64,000 bases of DNA from Embleya sp040629175 (GCF_040629175.1 NZ_JBEXUX010000059.1:4399-68398), one strand, 5' to 3'. Positions 52,478-62,179 are shown, counted from the first letter of the stretch. Notes: generated by a model not told the origin, from the letters alone. A program made the numbers and translations.

Positions 52478-53047
52478 GTCCTCATGCGCCGGACGGGCTG
52501 GGTTCGGAGCGGCCTGGCGGCCTGCTTGTCCTCGAACGCCGGACGGGCTGGATTTGGGCCGGCGGACCTCGCGCGCGAGGCCGGCTGAAGACCACACGGC
52601 CTTCGGCCCGTTTGTCCTCAAACGCCGGACCGGCTGGAACTGGACCGGCAGACCCCGGACCCGAATCCGGCCCAAGACCGAACGGCCTTGGGTCTGTTGC
52701 CCTCGGATGCCGGACCGGCTGGCGTTGGACCGGCGGGCCCCGGGCGCGAATCCGGTTGAAGTTCGAACGGCCTTGGGTCTGTTGCCCTCGGATGCCGGGC
52801 GGGTTGGATTTGGACCGGTGGGTCTCGGGTGCGGGTCGGGCCGCGGACCGAACGGCCTTCGGCCTGCTTGTCCTCGAACGCCGGACGGGCTGGAATTGGG
52901 TCGGCGGGCCTCGCGCGAGGCCGGCTGGAGGCCACACGGGCCTTGGCCTGTCGTCGTCGAACGCCGGGCCGGCGGGCCTGGGGCGCGAGGCCGGCTGGAG
53001 GCCGCACGGGCTTCGGTCTGTTGGTCTCGGATGCAGGGCGGGCCGGG
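52478..53047. repeat. Degenerate tandem repeat array, about 85-bp unit, eight copies
   Basis: The 688-bp gap before the oxidoreductase genes holds eight copies of a unit whose clearest part is CTCGAACGCCGGACGGGCTG or variants. Copies begin near 52478, 52528, 52614, 52699, 52784, 52870, 52951 and 53023, so most are 81-86 bp apart. Between cores lie short palindromes such as CTCGCGCGCGAG and a variant of CACACGGCCTTCGGCCTG. Long open frames cross it on both strands but they are Pro/Arg/Gly-rich and repetitive, so no gene is called. The core resembles the dispersed intergenic repeats known in Streptomyces. Confidence 0.8.
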
Positions 53048-53147
53048 TTCGGGCCCTTGGTAGGTCGAGGTTCGTTCGTCCGGTGGGTTTTTCTTCTTTG
53101 GGTGCCGCGTGTTGGCTTCGCCGTGCCTGTGATCAGGAGTCGCGATC

Positions 53148-55016
53148 ATGTCTCAGCAGGTCACCCCCGTATCCCGGGTGGTCATCCGGTTCGCCGGTGA
53201 CTCCGGCGACGGCATGCAGCTTGCCGGCGACCGGTTCACCGCGCAGACCGCGCTTTTCGGCAACGATGTGTCCACCTTTCCCGACTTTCCGGCCGAGATC
53301 CGCGCCCCTGCGGGCACCCTTCCGGGGGTCTCCGCGTTCCAGGTGCAGTTCGCGGACCACCGGGTCACCACTCCCGGCGATGCGGCCGATGTGCTGGTCG
53401 CGATGAACCCGGCCGCGCTGCGGGTGAACCTGCCCGAGCTGCCGCGCGGTGCCCAGATCATCGTGGACGCCGACGAGTTCACCCCGCGCAACCTGGTCAA
53501 GGCGGGCTACCCGGCGGGCGTCGACCCGCTCACCGACGATTCGTTGGCCGACTACCGGCTGCACGCCGTGCCGCTGACCGGCCTGACCGTCGAGGCGCTG
53601 CGCGCCTTCGAGCTGCCGCGCAAGGATGCCGAGCGGGCGAAGAACATGTTCGCCCTGGGCCTGGTGTCGTGGCTGTACCACCGCCCCACCGAGGCCACCG
53701 TGGCCTACCTGCGGGAGAAGTTCGCCGCGCGTCCGCACCTGGCCGCCGCCAACGTGGCGGCGTTCACCGCGGGTTGGAACTTCGGCGAGACCACCGAGTC
53801 CTTCGCGGTCAGCCACGAGGTGCCGGCCGCGCCGCGAAATCCCGGCAGGCATCGCACCATCACCGGCAACCGGGCGCTCGCCTACGGGCTGATCGCCGCC
53901 GCCGACCGGGCCGGGCTGCCGCTGTTCCTGGGCTCGTATCCGATCACGCCCGCCTCCGACATCCTGCACGAGCTGAGTCGACACCGGCAGTTCGGCGTGA
54001 CCACGTTCCAGGCCGAGGACGAGATCGCCGGGATCGGCGCGGCACTGGGCGCGGCGTTCGGTGGCGCCCTGGGGGTGACCACCACGTCCGGCCCCGGGCT
54101 CGCGCTCAAGGCCGAGACGATCGGGCTGGCGGTCTCGCTCGAACTGCCGCTGGTGATCGTGGACGTGCAACGCGGCGGCCCCTCGACCGGGTTGCCCACC
54201 AAGACCGAACAGGCCGACCTGTTGCAGGCGTTGTACGGCCGCAACGGCGAATCGCCGGTGCCGGTGTTGGCCGCCTCCTCCCCCGGCGACTGCTTCGACG
54301 CGGCGGTCGAGGCGGTGCGGATCGCGGTCACCTACCGCACCCCGGTGGTACTGCTGTCCGACGGCTACCTGGCCAACGGCTCGGAGCCGTGGCGGGTCCC
54401 GGAGCTCGACGAACTTCCCACGATTGACCCCGCGTTCGCGACCGGCCCGAACGCGGTCGACGCGGCCGGCGCGCCCTGCTTCCAGCCCTATCTGCGGGAT
54501 CCGCACACCCTGGCCCGGCCATGGGCGGTGCCCGGTACGCCCGGCCTGGAGCACCGGGTGGGCGGCCTGGAGAAGGCCGACCGCACCGGCGAGATCTCCT
54601 ACGACGCGGCCAACCACGACCTGATGGTGCGCACCCGGCGGGCCAAGGTGGACGGGATCGCCCGCGACGTGCCGCCGCTGACCGTCGACGACCCGGACGC
54701 GAGCGCCGAGGTGCTGGTGCTCGGGTGGGGCTCCACCGCCGGGCCGATCGCCGCCGCGTGCGCCGAGGTTCGCGCCGCGGGCGGCTCGGTGGCCCGGGCC
54801 CACGTGCGCCACCTCGACCCGCTCCCCGCCGACCTGGGCACGGTGCTCGCCCGCTACCGCCGAGTGTTGGTCCCGGAGATGAATCTGGGCCAGCTCGCGC
54901 GACTGCTGCGTGCCCGGTACCTGGTCGACGTCGAATCCCTCACCCAGGTGCGCGGCATGCCGTTCAAGGTGGCCGAGCTGCGCACCGCGATCGAGAAGGT
55001 CGCCGCCGATGTCTGA
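53148..55016 (+). CDS. korA: 2-oxoacid:ferredoxin oxidoreductase alpha (fused gamma-alpha) subunit
   Basis: 622 residues. N-terminal gamma domain (VVIRFAGDSGDGMQLAGDRF, FPAEIRAPAGTLPGVSAFQV), then the alpha part with LGSYPITPASDILHEL, QAEDEIAGIGAALGAAFGG and TSGPGLALKAETIGLAVSLE. With KorB it oxidises a 2-oxoacid (2-oxoglutarate or a branched/aromatic one) and CoA to acyl-CoA, giving electrons to ferredoxin. ATG 53148 has AGGAG upstream. Overlaps korB by 8 bp. Confidence 0.93.
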   Translation: MSQQVTPVSRVVIRFAGDSGDGMQLAGDRFTAQTALFGNDVSTFPDFPAEIRAPAGTLPGVSAFQVQFADHRVTTPGDAADVLVAMNPAALRVNLPELPRGAQIIVDADEFTPRNLVKAGYPAGVDPLTDDSLADYRLHAVPLTGLTVEALRAFELPRKDAERAKNMFALGLVSWLYHRPTEATVAYLREKFAARPHLAAANVAAFTAGWNFGETTESFAVSHEVPAAPRNPGRHRTITGNRALAYGLIAAADRAGLPLFLGSYPITPASDILHELSRHRQFGVTTFQAEDEIAGIGAALGAAFGGALGVTTTSGPGLALKAETIGLAVSLELPLVIVDVQRGGPSTGLPTKTEQADLLQALYGRNGESPVPVLAASSPGDCFDAAVEAVRIAVTYRTPVVLLSDGYLANGSEPWRVPELDELPTIDPAFATGPNAVDAAGAPCFQPYLRDPHTLARPWAVPGTPGLEHRVGGLEKADRTGEISYDAANHDLMVRTRRAKVDGIARDVPPLTVDDPDASAEVLVLGWGSTAGPIAAACAEVRAAGGSVARAHVRHLDPLPADLGTVLARYRRVLVPEMNLGQLARLLRARYLVDVESLTQVRGMPFKVAELRTAIEKVAADV

Positions 55017-56073
55017 GTCACGGCTTCTCACCATCGCCGGATCGGCGGCGGATCCCCCGCTGTCCGCCCGCGACTTCCGCAGCGACCAGGAGGTGCGCTG
55101 GTGCCCGGGATGCGGCGACTACGCCATCCTGGCCGCCGTCCAGGGCTTCCTGCCCGAACTGGGCCTGCGCCGGGAAAACATCGTCTTCGTCTCGGGCATC
55201 GGCTGTTCCAGCCGCTTCCCGTACTACCTCGACACCTACGGGATGCACTCGATCCACGGCCGCGCCCCGGCGATCGCCACCGGACTCGCCGTCTCGCGGC
55301 CCGACCTGAGCGTGTGGGTGGTCACCGGTGACGGCGACGCGCTCTCGATCGGCGGCAACCACCTGATCCACGCGCTGCGGCGCAACGTCAACCTGAAGAT
55401 CCTGCTGTTCAACAACCGGATCTACGGCCTGACCAAGGGTCAGTACTCGCCGACCTCCGAGACCGGCAAGATCACCAAGTCCACCCCGGCGGGTTCGCTC
55501 GACCACCCGTTCAACCCGGTCTCGCTCGCGCTCGGCGCCGAGGCGGGCTTCGTCGCCCGCACCATCGACTCCGACCGCAAGCACCTGACCTCGGTGCTGC
55601 GCGCGGCGGCGGCCCACGAGGGCACCGCACTGGTGGAGATCTACCAGAACTGCAACATCTTCAACGACGGCGCGTTCGAGCAGCTCAAGACGCCCGGTGT
55701 GCGCGACGACTTCGTATTGCGGCTCGAACACGGCGCGCCGATGCGCTACGGGCCGGACGGCGCGCGCACCGTGGTGCGTGATCCCGGCGGCGGGCTGCGG
55801 CCCGGTGGCCCGGACGACGTCGCGGTCACGCACGACGCGCAGACGAGCGATCCGGTGCCCGCGTTCGCGCTGTCCCGGTTGCCCGAGGCCGGCGGGCCCA
55901 CCCCGATCGGGGTGTTCCGCAGTGTGCGGCGGCCCGCGTACGACCGGCTGGTGGTCGAGCAGGGCGAGCGGGCGCTCGCCGAGCGTGGTCCCGGCAGCGT
56001 CGCCGACCTGCTCGGCGGCGACGCCTGGACGGTGCCCGAGCCGCAACCGCGCGTGGGAGGTGGTCCCGCATGA
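55009..56073 (+). CDS. korB: 2-oxoacid:ferredoxin oxidoreductase beta subunit
   Basis: 354 residues. Carries thiamine diphosphate (TGDGDALSIGGNHLIHALRR, LLFNNRIYGLTKGQYSPTS) and the 4Fe-4S ligand motif WCPGCGDYAI. The C-terminal 80 residues (from AVTHDAQTSDPVPAF on) extend beyond the TPP core with a Pro/Gly-rich end. Start ATG 55009 overlaps korA; the stop overlaps the ferredoxin start (ATGA). Confidence 0.93.
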   Translation: MSESRLLTIAGSAADPPLSARDFRSDQEVRWCPGCGDYAILAAVQGFLPELGLRRENIVFVSGIGCSSRFPYYLDTYGMHSIHGRAPAIATGLAVSRPDLSVWVVTGDGDALSIGGNHLIHALRRNVNLKILLFNNRIYGLTKGQYSPTSETGKITKSTPAGSLDHPFNPVSLALGAEAGFVARTIDSDRKHLTSVLRAAAAHEGTALVEIYQNCNIFNDGAFEQLKTPGVRDDFVLRLEHGAPMRYGPDGARTVVRDPGGGLRPGGPDDVAVTHDAQTSDPVPAFALSRLPEAGGPTPIGVFRSVRRPAYDRLVVEQGERALAERGPGSVADLLGGDAWTVPEPQPRVGGGPA

Positions 56074-56375
56074 CCTACGTCATCGGCGCGAACTGCGTGG
56101 ACGTCAAGGACCTCACCTGCGTGACCGAATGCCCGGTCGACTGCATCTTCGAGGGCGACCGCATGCTCTACATCCATCCCGAGCAATGCGTGGACTGCGG
56201 TGCCTGCGAGCCGGTCTGCCCGGTCGAGGCCATCTACCACGTGGACGACCTGCCCGCCGACTGGTTGTGGCACCTGGACGCGGCGGCCGAGGCCACCGCG
56301 GGCCGCGAGGAGGTCGAGCCGGTGCCCGATCCGCCGACCGTGCTCGCGCTGCCGGCCCGGCCCGCGAACGGGTGA
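56070..56375 (+). CDS. 7Fe ferredoxin (3Fe-4S / 4Fe-4S)
   Basis: 101 residues. Cys9, Cys17, Cys21, Cys25, Cys40, Cys43, Cys46 and Cys50 have exactly the spacing of Azotobacter ferredoxin I, including the extra free Cys, so one 3Fe-4S and one 4Fe-4S cluster are expected. Overlap of ATGA with korB makes it the natural electron acceptor of that enzyme. It is also the only small electron carrier in the block that could feed the Rieske oxygenase. Confidence 0.93.
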   Translation: MTYVIGANCVDVKDLTCVTECPVDCIFEGDRMLYIHPEQCVDCGACEPVCPVEAIYHVDDLPADWLWHLDAAAEATAGREEVEPVPDPPTVLALPARPANG

Positions 56376-56460
56376 ACGCCATGCCCGCGTCCCCCAACCA
56401 CCGCGAAGTCCCCTACCACCGCGAGATCACTCCCACACCGAGAAGAAGAGGAGGGCTGAC

Positions 56461-58584
56461 GTGACCGACTGGCGCCTTGCCGTAGACATCGGTGGCACCT
56501 TCACCGACGTGGTCCTGTTGGATGCCGACACCGGCCGCGTGGTGGTCGAGAAGACGTTGACCACCCCGTCCGCCCCGCTCGGCGGGGTTCGGGCGGGCGT
56601 GACCTCCGCGCTGTCCAAGGCCGGCATCACGCCGGCCGACATCACCCGGCCGATCGTGCACGCGACCACGCTGATCACCAACGCCCTGATCGAGGGCAAG
56701 ACCGGCCGAGCCGCACTGGTGACCACCTCGGGCTTCGGCGACACGCTGGAGATCCGCAACGAGCACCGGTACGACATGTACGACCTCCAGATCGAGTTCC
56801 CGGCCCCGCCCATCCCGCGCGAGCTGGTCTTCGAGATCGACGAGCGCACCACCGCGACCGGCGAGGTGCGCACCGCACCGAGCGAGGCCGAACTCGACGC
56901 GCTGGCGGCCCGGTTGGCCGCCGATCGGGTCGAGGCCGTCGCGGTGTGCCTGCTCAACTCGTACGCGAACGCGGCCAACGAGCGCGCGGTCGCCGAGGGA
57001 CTGGCCAAGCGGCTCTCGGTGCCGGTGTGCGCGTCGCACGAGGTGACGCCGCAGATCCGCGAGTATCCGCGCATGGTCACCACCGCGTGCAACGCGGCCA
57101 CGATGCCGGTGATCGGCCCCTACCTGGCCGAACTCCAGTCCTGGTTGACCGCCGAGGGCTTCGGCGCCTCGGTGCTGATGATGCTCTCCAACGGCGGCGT
57201 GGTCTCCGCCGACGACGCCCGCCGGGTGCCGATTCGGCTGGTCGAGTCCGGTCCGGCCGCCGGCGCCCTGGCCGGTGTCTGGTACGCCCGACGCCTGGGC
57301 GAGGAGCGGCTGTTCTGCTTCGACATGGGCGGCACCACCGCGAAGTCCTGTCTGATCGAGGACTATCGGCCGGAGTTGACCAACGCGTTCGAGGTGGCCC
57401 GGGTCTACCGGTTCAAAAAGGGCTCGGGCTACCCGTGCTCGATCCCCTCGGTCGACCTGGTCGAGATCGGCGCGGGCGGCGGCAGCCTGGCCCGGGTCGA
57501 CGAGTTGGGCCTGCTCAAGGTCGGTCCGGACTCCGCCGGCGCAGACCCGGGTCCGGTCGGATACGCCCGGGGCGGCACCGTGCCGGCGACCACCGACGCG
57601 GACCTGGTGCTCGGCCTGCTCGACCCGCAGTACTTCCTCGGCGGCGAGATGCCGCTCGATCTGCCCGCCGCCCGGGCCGCGTTCGCCCCGCTGGCCGAAC
57701 GGCTGGGCGCCGGCTCCGACGCGGACCACGTCGCGGTGGGCGTGTACGAGGTGATCAACCAGAACATGGCCGCGTCCGCCCGGATGCACGCCGTCGAGCG
57801 CGGCATCGACCTGCGCGGCGTCGCGCTGATCGCCTTCGGCGGCGCCGGACCGGTGCACGCGTGCGGGGTGGCCACGCTGTTGGAGGCGCCCCGGGTGATC
57901 TTCCCGGTCAACGCGAGCGTGTTGTCCGCGTTCGGCACGCTGGTCAGCCCGGTGCGCATCGACCTGGCCCGGAGCATGGTGCGCACGCTCGACGAGAGTG
58001 TGTCCGCCGACCGGGACACGCTGCTCGCGGACATGCGGCAGGAGGCGCGCCGGGTGCTCGCCGCCGCCGGCGCACAGGCGGACGAGGTGAGCTTCCGGTA
58101 CGGCCTGGACGCCCGTTACGAGGGTCAGGGCAACGAGATCACGCTGTGGGTCGGCGAGGGCGACGCGTGGCCCACCTCGCTCGCCGACACCATCGAGCAG
58201 TTCCACACCGAGTACCAGAAGATCTACGGCCTGCGCATCCCCGACGTCGGCGTCGAGGTGGTCACCTGGCGAGTCGCCGCGTGGTCGGACGCACCCGGCT
58301 TCGAGGTGCCCACGGTGCCGGTCGGCACCGGGAGCCCGACGCCCGACCGTCATCGCGCGGCCCGCTTCCGGCTCGGCGCCCCCGCCGTCGAGGTGCCGGT
58401 GTACCGCCGGGCCGAGCTCGGCGCCGGACACCGCTTCGTGGGGCCGGCCCTGGTCGAGGAGCGCGAGACCACGTCGGTCATCCCGGACGGCTGGTCCTGC
58501 GAAGTCGCCCCGGACGGCTCGATCATCGCCACCGCCACCACCGCCGTCGCCACCCCCGCCGGCACCGAGGAGGGATCCGCGTGA
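56461..58584 (+). CDS. hyuA: Hydantoinase/oxoprolinase family subunit A
   Basis: 707 residues, the ATP-binding half of an ATP-dependent amidohydrolase. RLAVDIGGTFTDVVLLDADT at the start, IVHATTLITNALIEGKTGR, MLSNGGVVSADDAR, CFDMGGTTAKSCLIEDY and GAGGGSLARVDELG are all family marks of HyuA/AcxA. Relatives open hydantoin, N-methylhydantoin or 5-oxoproline rings using ATP, or carboxylate acetone or acetophenone. GTG 56461 has GGAGG seven bases upstream. Overlaps hyuB as GTGA. Confidence 0.92.
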   Translation: MTDWRLAVDIGGTFTDVVLLDADTGRVVVEKTLTTPSAPLGGVRAGVTSALSKAGITPADITRPIVHATTLITNALIEGKTGRAALVTTSGFGDTLEIRNEHRYDMYDLQIEFPAPPIPRELVFEIDERTTATGEVRTAPSEAELDALAARLAADRVEAVAVCLLNSYANAANERAVAEGLAKRLSVPVCASHEVTPQIREYPRMVTTACNAATMPVIGPYLAELQSWLTAEGFGASVLMMLSNGGVVSADDARRVPIRLVESGPAAGALAGVWYARRLGEERLFCFDMGGTTAKSCLIEDYRPELTNAFEVARVYRFKKGSGYPCSIPSVDLVEIGAGGGSLARVDELGLLKVGPDSAGADPGPVGYARGGTVPATTDADLVLGLLDPQYFLGGEMPLDLPAARAAFAPLAERLGAGSDADHVAVGVYEVINQNMAASARMHAVERGIDLRGVALIAFGGAGPVHACGVATLLEAPRVIFPVNASVLSAFGTLVSPVRIDLARSMVRTLDESVSADRDTLLADMRQEARRVLAAAGAQADEVSFRYGLDARYEGQGNEITLWVGEGDAWPTSLADTIEQFHTEYQKIYGLRIPDVGVEVVTWRVAAWSDAPGFEVPTVPVGTGSPTPDRHRAARFRLGAPAVEVPVYRRAELGAGHRFVGPALVEERETTSVIPDGWSCEVAPDGSIIATATTAVATPAGTEEGSA

Positions 58585-60167
58585 CCCGCACCTTCGACGC
58601 GATCGAGTTGGAAGTCCTGTGGGGCTCTCTCGTCGCCACCGTCAACGAGCAGGCCAAGGCCCTCCAGCGGGCCGCGTTCAGCCCGATCGTGCGCGAGGCG
58701 GGCGACCTGGCGAACGCGCTGTTCGACCGGCGCGGTCGGATGGTCGCCCAGGCCGTCACCGGCACTCCGGGCCACATCAACTCGCTGGCCATCGCGTGTC
58801 GCAACATCCTGGACCGGCATCCGGTCGACTCGTTGGCCCCCGGCGACGTGCTGGTCACCAACGACCCGTACCAGACCGCGGGCCAACTCCTGGACGTGAC
58901 CGTCCTGGTGCCGGTCTGGCGCGGCGGGCGGGTGATCGCGTTCTTCGGATCCACCATCCATCACACCGACGTCGGCGGCTACGGCATCGGCGCGGGCGCC
59001 CGGGACGTGTTCGAGGAGGGTCTGTGGATCCCGATCAGCAAGCTCATGGTCGGCGGCGAACGCAACGAGCCGGTCTGGGACTTCGTGCTGGCCAACGTCC
59101 GGCAACCCACCCACATGGCCGGTGACCTGCACGCCCAGATGGCCTCCGGCGAGGTGGGCGCGGCCCGGCTGAAGACACTGTTGGACGCGTACGCGCTGGA
59201 CGACATCGAGGACCTGGGCGACGAGGTGATCCGCCGCTCCGAGGAGGCCACCCGTCGGGCCATCCGGGAACTGCCGGGCGGCACCTACGAGTCGGCGTCG
59301 ATCCTCGACCTCGCGGACGGCTCGGAGATCACCATCAAGGTCGCGGTGACCATCGACCCCGAGGCGGGCGAGATCCTGGTGGACTACGCCGGTTCGTCCG
59401 GGGCGAGCCCGTTCGGGATCAACGTGGTCAAGAACTACACGCACGCGTACACCACGTTCACGCTGCGCAGCCTGCTCAATCCGGACGTGCCCAACAACGC
59501 GGGTTCGCTCGCGCCGATCCGGGTCGAGGCGCCGCTGGGCAGCATCGTCAACGCGGTGTCCCCGTCGCCGTGCACGGCGCGGCACGTGGTCGGCATGTTC
59601 CTGCCGATGCCGCTGCTGAACGCGATGTCGCAGGCGCTGCCGGAGGCGGTGATGGCCGAGGGCTCGGCGGCGGTGTGGACCATGCAGGTGAGCGGGCACG
59701 ACGCGGAGGGCAAGCCGTTCATCACCGCGATGTTCACCTACGCGGGCGGCGTCGGCGCACGGGCGAGCAAGCCGGGTCTGTCCACCACGTCCTATCCGAC
59801 CGGCGTTTCCGCCGTGCCGCTGGAGGTGGTCGAGGCGTCCGCGCCGATCCGCTTCCTGCGCAAGGAACTTCGGCGCGGCTCGGGTGGCGCGGGGGCGCAG
59901 GAGGGCGGGATGGGCCAGACCATCGAGTTCACCGTCGACTCGCCCTCGCCGTGGGTCCTCAACGCGGTGGCCAGCCGACTCGCGCGCGGCCCACGCGGCA
60001 TCTTCGGCGGCGGCGAGGGCGCCACCGGACGCTTCCTGGTCAACGGCGAACCGGTCCGCACCCAGGCCCGAATCACCCTCCAACCGGGCGACGTGGTCCG
60101 CCTGGAACTCCCGGGCGGCGGCGGCTACGGAACACCGCCGCAAGAGGCCGTCGCGGCACACGGGTGA
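58581..60167 (+). CDS. hyuB: Hydantoinase/oxoprolinase family subunit B
   Basis: 528 residues. FSPIVREAGDLANALFDRRG, QAVTGTPGHINSLAIACRNI, DVLVTNDPYQTAGQLLDVTV and TIHHTDVGGYGIGAGARDVF are typical, ending in TLQPGDVVRLELPGGGGYG. Works only with HyuA. The gamma subunit found in acetone carboxylase is not adjacent, which favours a ring- or amide-opening hydrolase over a carboxylase. Confidence 0.92.
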   Translation: MTRTFDAIELEVLWGSLVATVNEQAKALQRAAFSPIVREAGDLANALFDRRGRMVAQAVTGTPGHINSLAIACRNILDRHPVDSLAPGDVLVTNDPYQTAGQLLDVTVLVPVWRGGRVIAFFGSTIHHTDVGGYGIGAGARDVFEEGLWIPISKLMVGGERNEPVWDFVLANVRQPTHMAGDLHAQMASGEVGAARLKTLLDAYALDDIEDLGDEVIRRSEEATRRAIRELPGGTYESASILDLADGSEITIKVAVTIDPEAGEILVDYAGSSGASPFGINVVKNYTHAYTTFTLRSLLNPDVPNNAGSLAPIRVEAPLGSIVNAVSPSPCTARHVVGMFLPMPLLNAMSQALPEAVMAEGSAAVWTMQVSGHDAEGKPFITAMFTYAGGVGARASKPGLSTTSYPTGVSAVPLEVVEASAPIRFLRKELRRGSGGAGAQEGGMGQTIEFTVDSPSPWVLNAVASRLARGPRGIFGGGEGATGRFLVNGEPVRTQARITLQPGDVVRLELPGGGGYGTPPQEAVAAHG

Positions 60168-60649
60168 CCTGACGACGGGTGGCGGGTGGTCGGTGGGTGC
60201 GTTCGGCGGGTCCGCCGAATCGCGGGGGGCCACCGGGTCCCGCGGGTCGGCGGACCCAACGGCTCGCGGGGCCGCGGTCGCGTGTGGACCGCCGGGTCCG
60301 CCGGCTCTCGGGTCCACCGGCGCCGAGGACCGCGCACGAGGTCGCTCGCGCCGGTGGACCGGGCGAATCCCGGGGCCACCGGGTGTCGAGGGCCGCGCAC
60401 GAGGGCACTGACGCCGATGGGCCCGGCGGCCCGGCAACCCGGGCGCGGGACTCTGCTCGGTTGTGGGACCGCGGGGCTGCTTGGTTGTCGATCGACCCGC
60501 GCGGGAAGCCATCGGCCCCGGGGGCGCCGTCCCGCGTGCGCTCGACCGCGTGGGAAGCGGTCCGTTGTCGGTTGTCCCGGGACCGTTGGTCGTGTTCGGC
60601 TCGTTGTGCGTTTCCGTCCGCTCCCTCGTTGATGTACCTGGAGGTCGAC
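60168..60649. other. 482-bp gap with imperfect repeats and no convincing gene
   Basis: Very GC-rich spacer between hyuB and the CoA ligase. The best repeat pair is near 60310-60360 and 60372-60422, both containing CCGCGCACGAGG and flanked by GGxCCACCGG. Open frames that run through it are extensions of neighbouring genes' shadow frames. The last 60 bp hold the ligase ribosome site; a promoter for the ligase may lie here. Confidence 0.6.
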
Positions 60650-62179
60650 ATGACGTCCGTACCGCCCACCTTCGCGGCGCGCTGGTCCGACACGGTCGCC
60701 GCCCACCCGTACGCGCCGTTCCTGATCTGGGAGGCGCCCGACGGGAGCGTGACCCGCTGGACCTACGCCGAGTTCGACGACCTGGTCGCCCGCGTGGCCG
60801 GCGGGCTGCTCGCGCGCGGCATCGGCGCCGGCGACCGGGTCGGCATCGCGCTGCGCAACTGCCCGGCGTACGTCGCGCTGTGGCTCGCGGCGGCCCGCCT
60901 CGGCGCGGCGATGGTGTGCTCCGATCCCTCCGCGCGAACCCCCGAGCTGGCCGCGCACCTGCGCCGGACCCGTGCGCGAATCGGCTTCTGCGCGCCCGAA
61001 CGGGCCGCCGACTACCGAGCCGCGGCGCACGAGACCGGCACCACCGTGGTCGAGATCGCGGAGGACGACACCGATCTGGCGATCCTGCTCGGTCGACCCA
61101 CGACCGCCGGTGCCGAGCCACCCGGTCCCGCCGACCTGGCCGGGTTGATGTTCACGTCCGGCACCACGGCCGAGCCGAAGTGCGTAATGGTCACCCAGGC
61201 CAACTACGCCTTCGCCGGCGCCGTGATGGCTGCCGCCGCCGAACTCACCCTCGAAGACCGGCAGTTCGTGGTGTTGCCGATGTTCCATGCGAACGCGCAG
61301 TACTACGCGTTCGCCGCCGCGATCACCGTCGGCGCGAGCGTCGTGCTGCTGCCCGCGTTCTCCGCGAGCCGGTTCGTGGCACAGGCCGCCCGGCACGAGG
61401 TCACCCACGCAAGCCTGTTCGCCGCGCCGATCCGGATGATCCTGGCCCGCACCCGCAGTCGGGACGCGCCGTCGGGGCTGCGGGTGCGGCACTGCTGGTA
61501 CGCGCAGAACGTCACCGACGACCAGTACGAGCGCTTCGCGGCCCTGCTCGGCGGTTGTCGGCCCCGCCAGTTGTACGGCATGACCGAGACCATCCCGGCC
61601 GTCCTGAGCAATCCCGCCGGCACGCCGGTACCGGGATCGATGGGCCGGCCGACGCCCGGCTGTGTCGTGGCCGTGCACGATCCGGCGACCGGCGAGCCGA
61701 CCGCGGACGGCGAGATCGTGGTCGGCGGCGAACCCGGGGTGAGCCTGTTCGCGGGCTACCTCGACGACCCGGCCGCGACCGCCGCCGCCTATCGGGACGG
61801 CTGGTTCGTCACCGGCGACCGCGCCCGGGTGGACCCGGGCGGCCACTTCCACTTCGCCGGGCGGCGCGGCGACGTGCTCAAGGTCGCCGGCGAGAACGTC
61901 TCGGTGGTGGAGATCGAGGCGGTACTGGCCGAGCATCCGGCGGTGTTGGAGGCCGCGGTGGTGGGCACGCCGGACGACGTGCGCGACGAAGTACCGGTCG
62001 CGTTCGTGGTGGCCGTGCCCGAGGCCGGCCCGACCGCGCTCGACGACCTCGCCGACTGGTGCGCGGATCGGCTCGCCAAATCCAAGCGGCCGGTGCGCTT
62101 CGAGCGGGTGGCCGAGTTGCCGCGCACCTCCGTCGGCAAGATCCGCAAGTTCCTGCTGACCGAGAGGACCACTCCGTGA
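60650..62179 (+). CDS. AMP-dependent acyl-CoA synthetase/ligase
   Basis: 509 residues, ANL superfamily. P-loop FTSGTTAEPKCVMVTQ (Ala replaces the common Gly), YGMTETIPAV, VTGDRARVDPGGHFHFAGR and catalytic Lys in TSVGKIRKF. Members of this subgroup activate short or aromatic acids, such as crotonobetaine/carnitine CaiC-like ligases. ATG 60650 has GGAGG six bases upstream. Overlaps the RraA gene as GTGA, so both belong to one transcript. Confidence 0.92.
   Translation: MTSVPPTFAARWSDTVAAHPYAPFLIWEAPDGSVTRWTYAEFDDLVARVAGGLLARGIGAGDRVGIALRNCPAYVALWLAAARLGAAMVCSDPSARTPELAAHLRRTRARIGFCAPERAADYRAAAHETGTTVVEIAEDDTDLAILLGRPTTAGAEPPGPADLAGLMFTSGTTAEPKCVMVTQANYAFAGAVMAAAAELTLEDRQFVVLPMFHANAQYYAFAAAITVGASVVLLPAFSASRFVAQAARHEVTHASLFAAPIRMILARTRSRDAPSGLRVRHCWYAQNVTDDQYERFAALLGGCRPRQLYGMTETIPAVLSNPAGTPVPGSMGRPTPGCVVAVHDPATGEPTADGEIVVGGEPGVSLFAGYLDDPAATAAAYRDGWFVTGDRARVDPGGHFHFAGRRGDVLKVAGENVSVVEIEAVLAEHPAVLEAAVVGTPDDVRDEVPVAFVVAVPEAGPTALDDLADWCADRLAKSKRPVRFERVAELPRTSVGKIRKFLLTERTTP

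Noticed and set aside
52478..53047. CRISPR array
   Set aside because: Units are spaced regularly but degenerate, the intervals are themselves similar rather than unique spacers, and no cas gene is in the window.
51122..53149. 675-codon minus-strand frame across the repeat array
   Set aside because: Shadows the aldolase and SnoaL-like genes and then reads repetitive Pro/Arg-rich units produced by the 85-bp repeats; no domain, no ribosome site at its start.
52087..53406. Plus-strand frame reading through the repeat array into korA
   Set aside because: Starts inside the aldolase in another frame and its content is repeat-derived; the korA frame is clearly different.
56413..58431. 672-codon minus-strand frame opposite hyuA
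   Set aside because: Mirror frame of a GC-rich gene with strong HyuA motifs on the plus strand.
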